Assembly (NCBI GenBank): GCA_017379895.1
Contig: JAFNVH010000002.1
Span: 1-40,331 of the forward strand
Length of the DNA stretch: 40,331 nt
Origin: Rikenellaceae bacterium
GTDB lineage: Bacteria; Bacteroidota; Bacteroidia; Bacteroidales; Rikenellaceae
Direction of reading: 5' to 3'
Under the pieces are notes generated by a model. It had not been told where the DNA came from, made no database searches, and saw only the letters and a program-made list of their open reading frames with translations. Shown here one piece after another: positions 1 through 4,760 of this stretch. Every line of letters begins with the position of its first letter. The stretch's first letter is position 1. The position numbers and the translations under genes were made by a program.

Positions 1-159
1 AGTGTTCGAGATTTCCATCTTATACACGGGATAGGTTTCGCCGTTCACTTCGATGGTCTCCTTTGTCGAAACGGCGGACCTGCACAAAAACACGTGGTCG
101 TTCGACATGTCCTTGAACGCCACTAAACGATAATTTTCAGGGTGAATACCTTTTTTCAT
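1..159 (-). CDS. rpmE: 50S ribosomal protein L31 type B, N-terminal part
   Basis: The reverse strand from 159 to the window edge reads as 53 codons starting MKKGIHPENYRLVAFKDMSN and ending ...VYKMEISNT. This is the conserved N-terminus of the type B (zinc-free) L31 protein of the large ribosomal subunit. Type B proteins are about 80 residues, so roughly the last third lies outside the window. The type A CxxC zinc pair is absent; a single Cys is seen in the FLCRS stretch. The ATG at 159 is the only sensible start and is followed by the family-typical MKKGIHPENYR. A good promoter lies 40-70 bases upstream, so it seems to be transcribed alone or as a first gene. Confidence 0.95.
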   Translation of the reverse strand, partial: MKKGIHPENYRLVAFKDMSNDHVFLCRSAVSTKETIEVNGETYPVYKMEISNT

Positions 160-198
160 TTTCGTCTTTTTGTTAGTTTATTACGTAATAAAGTGCGG

Positions 199-229
199 CA
201 AAGATACGACAAAAAAAGAGAGGCGCAAA
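199..229 (-). promoter_or_regulatory. Promoter of rpmE
   Basis: On the minus strand a -33 TTTG (226-229), a 19-base spacer and a -7 TATCTTTG (199-206) match the Bacteroidota consensus TTTG-N19/21-TAnnTTTG. The start codon is 40 bases downstream. The -33 element falls in the loop of the terminator hairpin at 211-250. Confidence 0.7.
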
Positions 230-250
230 TTTTTACGCCTCTTTTTTTTC
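211..250 (-). terminator. Rho-independent terminator (bidirectional shape)
   Basis: The stem AGAGGCG/CGCCTCT (219-225 with 236-242) is flanked by an A run (211-217) and a T run (243-249), which extend the pairing. On the minus strand it ends the transcript of the 1071-299 gene pair. It overlaps the rpmE promoter. Confidence 0.8.
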
Positions 251-298
251 TTTTTTCGCAACTTTTGGCTCATTTTCAGCCATTAGCGCATCGAGAGA

Positions 299-580
299 TT
301 ACTCCTGCTTCTTGAATTTAGCTTCGAGTTTGTCTTCCAGCTTGTCGAGCAGTGCCTCTGCCTTGTCTTCGATCTTCTCGTACGCCTCCACGACGTTGGT
401 TTCGATGTTCTTGTATGCACCAACCACCGAGTCCTCGACCTTCTGGTAAGCATCTACAACCGCACCCTCAACCTTGTAATAGGTTGCCTGCACCTTATCC
501 TCGATCTGCTCGTAAGCCACCTCAACCTTATCGCCAAGCTGCTCGATCTTCTCTTCGAGGTTCAACTTCTTCTCTTCCAT
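299..580 (-). CDS. Small protein of tandem 11-residue amphipathic repeats
   Basis: 93 residues, no signal peptide or membrane segment. After a 17-residue head the protein is a run of seven 11-residue units (18-28, 29-39, 40-50, 51-61, 62-72, 73-83, and a 10-residue last one). Each fits roughly [x]V-[VE]-x-A-Y-x-K-[IV]-E-[DGT], for example AVVDAYQKVED and NVVEAYEKIED. Hendecad repeats form straight amphipathic helices or hendecad coiled coils; synuclein, apolipoproteins and group 3 LEA proteins are unrelated parallels. I do not recognise a named family. It lies 14 bases downstream of the outer-membrane barrel gene at 1071-595 and ends just before a terminator, so the two look like one transcript. 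A cytosolic helical or membrane-surface role is inference only. Confidence 0.8.
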   Translation of the reverse strand: MEEKKLNLEEKIEQLGDKVEVAYEQIEDKVQATYYKVEGAVVDAYQKVEDSVVGAYKNIETNVVEAYEKIEDKAEALLDKLEDKLEAKFKKQE

Positions 581-594
581 AGTATTTTATGAAT

Positions 595-1071
595 TTAGAA
601 CGTAAATTTAACACCCAACGCCAAGCTGGTTGCGACAAATTCGGTCGAGGGCAGGAGGTCCAGACGGGGCTTCCAGTCGAGCGAGAATGCCAGCGGAGCC
701 ACCTTCAACGAGTACTCCAAACCCACAATTGCGTCCAAACCGAGGTTGAAACCGCTATTTTTACCCTCGTCGTGGCCCGCTTTGTAGGTCCAACCGCCCA
801 CGTGCGCACCCGCACCATAGTAGAGGTTGAAGCCGTTGCCGATGATAGGCACATTGAACTCATACAAGCCCGTAAAGTTGACTCCACTACCGTGCTTCGA
901 GTAGCTCCAACCGACCAGAGCCTCAGCAGCATTGCCATTATTGAACACGCGCTTAACCGACAACGAGGTTGCGTCCCAACCACCGCGAACACCAATTGCC
1001 CAATCGTAATACTGAGCCGACGCCACCGAAGTGATCATAACGGCGGCAATCAAAAGTAAGAATCTCTTCAT
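595..1071 (-). CDS. Outer-membrane beta-barrel protein (small porin-like)
   Basis: 158 residues with a clear Sec signal peptide (MKRFLLLIAAVMITSVASAQ, cleavage likely after SA-Q). The mature part alternates polar and aromatic/hydrophobic residues in short Gly-rich strands (AIGVRGGWD, LYYGAGAHVGGW, SLDWKPRLDLL) and ends in KFTF, an aromatic C-terminal beta signal. This pattern and length fit the small 8-stranded outer-membrane barrel families found throughout Bacteroidota. Substrate or role cannot be read from sequence. It is the first gene of a pair with the 11-residue-repeat protein. No strong consensus promoter was found upstream; the intergenic space to 1275 is shared with the divergent tRNA gene. 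Confidence 0.8.
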   Translation of the reverse strand: MKRFLLLIAAVMITSVASAQYYDWAIGVRGGWDATSLSVKRVFNNGNAAEALVGWSYSKHGSGVNFTGLYEFNVPIIGNGFNLYYGAGAHVGGWTYKAGHDEGKNSGFNLGLDAIVGLEYSLKVAPLAFSLDWKPRLDLLPSTEFVATSLALGVKFTF

Positions 1072-1223
1072 TGTCTTTTCCGATTTAATTTTCGAATCAT
1101 TTTATCAGTGACGTTTAGCGCCTTAGGCCCCACGTGCAGCGATCGGGATGCGATTTGGCGCACCAATCACATTTGCGAAATTAAGGAAATAAAACGTAAA
1201 ACGAAAATAATTATGGGATTAAT

Positions 1224-1255
1224 TTTGCAAGTTTTGCGAAATTAGCGTACTTTTG
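1224..1255 (+). promoter_or_regulatory. Promoter of the CAU tRNA gene
   Basis: A -33 TTTG (1224-1227), a 20-base spacer and a -7 TACTTTTG (1248-1255) match the Bacteroidota consensus. The tRNA begins 20 bases after the -7 box. Confidence 0.75.
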
Positions 1256-1274
1256 CAGACGCAAATAGCACTTT

Positions 1275-1348
1275 GGACCCATAGCTCAGTCGGTTAGAGC
1301 AGCGGACTCATAATCCGAAGGTCGTGGGATCATGCCCCTCTGGGTCCA
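1275..1348 (+). tRNA. tRNA with CAU anticodon (Met elongator, or Ile2 with lysidine)
   Basis: A full cloverleaf can be drawn. Acceptor GGACCCA (1275-1281) pairs with TGGGTCC (1341-1347), with discriminator A at 1348. The D-arm is GCTC/GAGC. The anticodon loop CTCATAA (1307-1313) gives CAU. CCA is not encoded. Whether it is elongator Met or tRNA-Ile2 (CAU read as AUA after lysidine modification) cannot be settled by eye; it is not the initiator type, which lacks the 1:72 pair. Oddities are a G-A mismatch at the top of the anticodon stem (1302/1318), a T-T mismatch in the T stem (1325/1339), and a T-loop ATCATGC instead of TTCRANY. Confidence 0.9.
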
Positions 1349-1362
1349 CAGTTGACAATAAG

Positions 1363-1393
1363 ACGGTTACGTTAATTCGTGACCGTTTTTTTT
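1363..1393 (+). terminator. Terminator of the tRNA gene
   Basis: ACGGTTACG (1363-1371) pairs with CGTGACCGT (1378-1386) through one G-U wobble, with a 6-base loop, followed by eight T. It begins 15 bases after the tRNA. Confidence 0.85.
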
Positions 1394-1631
1394 GTTGGAT
1401 CACGATGCAATGCACATCAAAACGTGCAACATTATTACTTGCTGTAAAGCTACAATAAAATAACCAGATCGGCACTCTCTCTATTTTTTCACCTCATTAT
1501 TGTACGCACGGGGCTGTTCTCTTCAAAGGGAAAGAGTGACCAACGGCATAACAACTCCCTGTCCGGGAATTTGGAATTGCACCAACAGATATTTTTCTTG
1601 TTTTATGTGCGAATATTAAAAAACTTTTTCT
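1394..1631. other. Intergenic stretch without a gene
   Basis: Between the tRNA terminator and the promoter of the TRL-like gene I see no credible reading frame, no tRNA-like fold and no clear repeat. The region is AT-rich with short runs of T. Confidence 0.6.
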
Positions 1632-1639
1632 TATATTTG
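1632..1639 (+). promoter_or_regulatory. -7 element upstream of the TRL-like gene
   Basis: TATATTTG matches TAnnTTTG and lies 40 bases before the ATG at 1680. No exact -33 TTTG is seen at the right distance (TGTG at 1606-1609 is the nearest), so only the -7 box is claimed. Confidence 0.5.
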
Positions 1640-1679
1640 AATTCACAAATTCTATTAAACTAACTAAACTCTTACAATT

Positions 1680-2000
1680 ATGAAGAAATTTGTCAAGGTT
1701 ATTTGCGCAGTTGTAGTCGCTGCATCATTGTCGAGCTGCGCTACCGTTGGTACTAACGCAGGTATCGGTGCTCTGTACGTTGGTATGAAGCAGGGCGAGA
1801 ACGTTACAAGCAACTCTTTGGGATCGAAGGTTGGTACTGCTGAGGCTAAAAATATTTTGGGCGCCGTTGTTATCGGTGATGCTTCGATTCAGGCAGCTGC
1901 TAAATCGGCAGGTATCACCAAAATCAGCCACGTAGATAGCGAGAAGACCAACATCTTGGGTATCTATGGTACTCACACTACCATCGTTTACGGTGAGTAA
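1680..2000 (+). CDS. TRL-like family lipoprotein
   Basis: 106 residues. Lipoprotein signal with lipobox LSSC and lipidated Cys20. The mature part is small, Gly/Ala/Val-rich and soluble, with the features of the TRL-like family: GIGALYVGMKQGE near the N-terminus, then AKNILGAVVIGDASIQAAAKSAGITKISHVD and a terminal strand TTIVYGE. The family is named for a lipoprotein at a tRNA-associated locus in epsilonproteobacteria; the function is unknown. Here too a tRNA lies 330 bases upstream, though with its own terminator. After Cys20 comes ATVG with no acidic residues, so a periplasm-facing location is more likely than the cell surface. Transcribed alone, with a terminator after it. Confidence 0.8.
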   Translation: MKKFVKVICAVVVAASLSSCATVGTNAGIGALYVGMKQGENVTSNSLGSKVGTAEAKNILGAVVIGDASIQAAAKSAGITKISHVDSEKTNILGIYGTHTTIVYGE

Positions 2001-2021
2001 TTAAATTTAATTTACTTAGTT

Positions 2022-2060
2022 GGTTTGGGCCTCTTAGCAGGCTCAAACCCTTTTTTATTT
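2022..2060 (+). terminator. Terminator of the TRL-like gene
   Basis: GGTTTGGGCC (2022-2031) pairs with GGCTCAAACC (2040-2049), one G-U wobble, followed by CTTTTTTATTT. The next gene starts only 14 bases later, so some read-through into 2074 is possible. Confidence 0.85.
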
Positions 2061-2073
2061 ATCTGTCAGAGCA

Positions 2074-2595
2074 ATGAGAAGACTTCTTTCTTTGGTCTTG
2101 GTTTTGTTCGCAATCGGAGCCAACGCTAAGTCCTACAACAAATCCTTCATAATGAACCTGCACGCTGAGGGCAAACTCTATTTCGTGCACGAAATGAAAA
2201 TGTCCGTTGCCGCAGGCGAAGACGCTGGGTTGTTGAAATATGACTACACGCATATTGATTCGCGCAACGAGGTTGCGTTCCTTATGACCTGCGCCACAAT
2301 AAAGCCGTCAACTATCGAATCGATGGCCATTATTCTGCCCTCAGGAGAGAAGCACTCGTTCCCCGTCGAGCAAATATACAACACCAAGGGTCGCAAAATG
2401 TGGAACAATCGCATCAGATGCTATATCGATCGCGCTATATGGTTCGATATGTATAGCCACGAGCAGCCTTTTCAAGTCGAATTGACACTCAAAGACGGAA
2501 CGACTCTACAATTCTGCGACAAGCCTCGTGATTGGAAGAAAAATCGCGAAAAGATGATTTTCATTCAAGAGCTGATTAAATTAAATCGAGAATAA
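2074..2595 (+). CDS. Exported protein of unknown function
   Basis: 173 residues with a Sec signal peptide (MRRLLSLVLVLFAIGANA-KS). I do not recognise the mature domain. It starts with beta-strand-like FIMNLHAEGKLYFVHEMKM, has one pair of Cys residues in the middle (CATIKPS, RCYIDRA) and a third near FCDKPRDW, and ends in a basic helix (KKNREKMIFIQELIKLNRE). It begins 14 bases after the terminator of the TRL-like lipoprotein gene and has no evident promoter of its own. It may be made from read-through or from a promoter inside the TRL gene. A strong terminator follows. Confidence 0.75.
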   Translation: MRRLLSLVLVLFAIGANAKSYNKSFIMNLHAEGKLYFVHEMKMSVAAGEDAGLLKYDYTHIDSRNEVAFLMTCATIKPSTIESMAIILPSGEKHSFPVEQIYNTKGRKMWNNRIRCYIDRAIWFDMYSHEQPFQVELTLKDGTTLQFCDKPRDWKKNREKMIFIQELIKLNRE

Positions 2596-2624
2596 TCACA
2601 ACAAGTTAATCGGCTACAGATCAG

Positions 2625-2661
2625 ATAAAAAACGGCTATGAAATTCATAGCCGTTTTTTTA
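2625..2661. terminator. Bidirectional terminator between convergent genes
   Basis: AACGGCTATG (2631-2640) pairs perfectly with CATAGCCGTT (2646-2655), with A and T runs on the two sides. It serves both the plus-strand gene ending at 2595 and the minus-strand operon ending at 2677. Confidence 0.9.
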
Positions 2662-2676
2662 TTACACAGAAATTCG

Positions 2677-3282
2677 CTATCCCTCGAACGCCTTACCCAT
2701 AAACCAACGAGGGAGGTTGCAACCGATGTAGTTGCCGACGATTGCCCACAGCCAAGCCCAGAGCATCATCACCTCGAACTTGCCGAAAAGCAGTGCCGCC
2801 GCGTAGTAGAAAGCGTCCGCCACGCAGTGAGGTAGACCGCACATAATGAACACCGGGACACCGAACAACAGCGGCCAATAGTGTCCGCGACGCGCGCCAT
2901 AGACCGCAAGGGTCATAATCATTCCCGTACCCACCGAAGTGACGAGCAGTGCGTCCCACGACGCTGTCAGACGCGCGTCGAGAATCTTATCGAGATTTGT
3001 GTGCAGTGCCTCCGAGCCGCAGTAACGGGCAATGCAAGCCGCCAGCAGGCAACCCACCGCATTGGCCGCAAGCATCACCAGCAGTCGCGGAATCTGTCGA
3101 TAAGGCAAAAATCCCGCCTTGCCCGTATACAGCTGCGCGCCGCACATCACCACGCACAGCAGACCGAATGCAAACAGCACAGCACCCGCCAGACCTCCAA
3201 CGCGTAGATAGACCAATCCCGCCACGCCGATCAGCAGTCCGGCAAACACTGACATGGAAATGAATTCTCTGTTTTTCATCAC
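2677..3282 (-). CDS. Formate/nitrite transporter (FocA/NirC) family protein, short form
   Basis: 201 residues, six hydrophobic segments. FNT-like landmarks are seen: SVFAGLLIGVAGLVYLRVGG in TM1, GAQLYTGK at the end of TM2, GLPHCVADAFYY with a His in the position expected for the pore His of FNT channels, and a final GNYIGCNLPRWFMG segment like the family's GN..GG C-terminal helix. FNT channels are pentameric pores for formate, nitrite, hydrosulfide or similar monovalent acids. Usual length is about 270-280 residues, so this is a compact version with short loops. It is the last gene of a three-gene operon, one base after the PepSY-type gene. Which anion it passes cannot be told. Confidence 0.8.
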   Translation of the reverse strand: MMKNREFISMSVFAGLLIGVAGLVYLRVGGLAGAVLFAFGLLCVVMCGAQLYTGKAGFLPYRQIPRLLVMLAANAVGCLLAACIARYCGSEALHTNLDKILDARLTASWDALLVTSVGTGMIMTLAVYGARRGHYWPLLFGVPVFIMCGLPHCVADAFYYAAALLFGKFEVMMLWAWLWAIVGNYIGCNLPRWFMGKAFEG

Positions 3283-3283
3283 G

Positions 3284-3853
3284 TTATCTACTTAACAAAA
3301 GCAGCAAAATGGGCAACACGATACCAAGTATCAACTCGATTCCGCCGCGTCCCCAAAGGCCCTTACTACCTTTGATCATAAACATTCCCGTCAGCGTGAT
3401 GACTATCAGCGATACAGCAAACGCATCTGAGAACCACGTCCACCACTTATGCGGATTGTAGTGGAGTGTCGTCATTTGGCTCACCAACGGGCGACGACGC
3501 AACGACTCATAGACCACTCGACCCTTCGTCAAATCGGCTTCGAGCGACGAGCCGCCCTTCAAGAACACCTTCAAATGGCCCTCACGCGGGAAATAGTGTT
3601 TGGTATATTTTTCGTCGGCTCCAACACGACCCATCAACTCAATAACAGCCTCACGATCAAATGCTTGCTGCGGCGGCATATTATCAACCGCAAACACCTT
3701 TCGCGTAATCGAATAGTGCGGATTAATTTGATCGCGATGGTTCATATAGATGCCCGATATGGCGTAGATCAACACCATACCTGCAAACAGAAACGACAGA
3801 TCGCGGTGCAGAACACGACACCAACGACGCAGATCGCTACTCGACAACTTCAT
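3284..3853 (-). CDS. PepSY-associated TM helix protein
   Basis: 189 residues. TM1 is around 19-37 (LFAGMVLIYAISGIYMNHRD), then an extracytoplasmic PepSY-like part, then TM2 (about 140-158, FSDAFAVSLIVITLTGMFMI) and TM3 (about 168-187). The N-terminal RVLHRDLSFLFAG and the stretch LHYNPHKWWTWFSDAFAV are typical of PepSY-associated TM proteins, which occur with iron, haem or reductase systems. The conserved His residues (LHRD, NHRD, LHYNPH) may bind haem or metal, but this is not shown here. The start overlaps the end of the upstream lipoprotein gene by 17 bases, and it is followed after one base by the FNT gene, so the three are translationally close-knit. Confidence 0.8.
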   Translation of the reverse strand: MKLSSSDLRRWCRVLHRDLSFLFAGMVLIYAISGIYMNHRDQINPHYSITRKVFAVDNMPPQQAFDREAVIELMGRVGADEKYTKHYFPREGHLKVFLKGGSSLEADLTKGRVVYESLRRRPLVSQMTTLHYNPHKWWTWFSDAFAVSLIVITLTGMFMIKGSKGLWGRGGIELILGIVLPILLLLLSR

Positions 3854-4418
3854 ACTCCTGAGCCTCTACGTAGTAGAACGACAAATACTCCTTGCCGTCA
3901 GCCTCTTTGCGGGCTGCGATCTTGGCGCGGAAATCTGCGATACGGCCCTCGCTTGTGTTAGCGGTCTCGCCACGAGCAGCCTTCTCGGTGTCACAACCGC
4001 CCTCGCCGTCGCCTTCACCGTGCTTCTCCTCGGTCTTATTAGCGATGCGCTGCTCCCAAGCCTGCAAGTAAGCCTCGTCAATACGCTCCTCGTGCAGAAT
4101 ACCCTTGACCTTCACAATGCTGTTCACGCATTTCTGGTCGAAAGAGCCCAGCTCCGCAGCCTCGACACGGATTGTTTTGACCTCGTTCTCACCGAGCAGG
4201 AAGATTTTACTTGCGCTGTGCGAACAAATGTGGGTGCAAACGCCCTCGATCTCGATCAACTGACCTGCCAGAGCCTCACCCTCGGCCAAAACCGAGTCGA
4301 TCATCACCGCCTGAGCTACCTGTGCCTGCTCGTCAGCGGCCTTATTATTCTGGTTATTACCGCAAGCGACCATCATCAGCGCCGCTGCTACGATTGCAAA
4401 AAACGAATAAAGTTTCAT
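3837..4418 (-). CDS. Lipoprotein with Cys/His cluster, OB-fold-like
   Basis: 193 residues from the ATG at 4418. An upstream ATG at 4454 is possible but would leave only about 9 bases of leader after the inferred start site and would put 12 polar residues before the signal. Lipobox MVAC, lipidated Cys19, then GNNQNN (no acidic surface-export signal, so probably periplasmic). The core has GQLIEIEGVCTHICSHSASK (Cys61, His63, Cys65, His67) followed by strands IFLLG, IRVEA and IVKVKGIL, which resembles a small OB-type beta barrel. The stretch HGEGDGEGGCDTE adds more potential metal ligands. First gene of the operon with the PepSY-type and FNT proteins. Function unknown; a metal- or redox-sensing role is only a guess. 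Confidence 0.75.
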   Translation of the reverse strand: MKLYSFFAIVAAALMMVACGNNQNNKAADEQAQVAQAVMIDSVLAEGEALAGQLIEIEGVCTHICSHSASKIFLLGENEVKTIRVEAAELGSFDQKCVNSIVKVKGILHEERIDEAYLQAWEQRIANKTEEKHGEGDGEGGCDTEKAARGETANTSEGRIADFRAKIAARKEADGKEYLSFYYVEAQEYEVVE

Positions 4419-4469
4419 ATTTGGATCTGTTTTGGGGTTATTATTTGCTAACATTTGGGAAAGTATTCA

Positions 4470-4477
4470 CAAATATA
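4470..4477 (-). promoter_or_regulatory. -7 element of the lipoprotein/PepSY/FNT operon
   Basis: TATATTTG on the minus strand, about 50 bases before the start codon at 4418. No clear -33 TTTG. Its position supports the start at 4418 rather than 4454. Confidence 0.5.
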
Positions 4478-4533
4478 CTATTTTTTTCGTAGAGATTTGA
4501 CGCTAAGGATAAAAATCGTTGAGATATGGGCAT

Positions 4534-4561
4534 AAAAAAACTCCGCCAAAATTTGGCGGAG
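4534..4561 (-). terminator. Terminator-like hairpin, minus strand
   Basis: CTCCGCCAAA (4541-4550) and TTTGGCGGAG (4552-4561) form a near-perfect palindrome followed on the minus strand by seven T. It is 200 bases after the stop of the 982-residue lipoprotein gene and probably ends that transcript. Confidence 0.7.
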
Positions 4562-4678
4562 CCGATGTGGAGGAAAACCTCCAACTTCTAATGAAGAAAA
4601 GAATACTATTAGGAAACGGTTTATTTCTTTATTTAATATTCGCCAAGTCAAATCTCAAGGATTCTTGGCCTTCATATA

Positions 4679-4727
4679 CTTTTTCGGGATTTGTGCCGCC
4701 GCGATTGGCGGCACAAATTCGAAAAAG
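4679..4727. repeat. Long inverted repeat (20 bp stem) in the 3' region of the large lipoprotein gene
   Basis: CTTTTTCG (4679-4686) pairs with CGAAAAAG (4720-4727), and after a small internal bulge ATTTGTGCCGCC (4689-4700) pairs with GGCGGCACAAAT (4707-4718), leaving a 6-base loop. It lies 34 bases after the stop of the minus-strand gene and before the terminator at 4534-4561. The rest of 4455-4760 holds no credible gene. Confidence 0.75.
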
Positions 4728-4760
4728 CGGGGTTTAGTTATAGTTTGTTATAACTTTCGA

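Noticed and set aside
4519..4737. 72-codon plus-strand frame over two hairpins
   Set aside because: Covers the terminator and the inverted repeat; no promoter or conserved feature.
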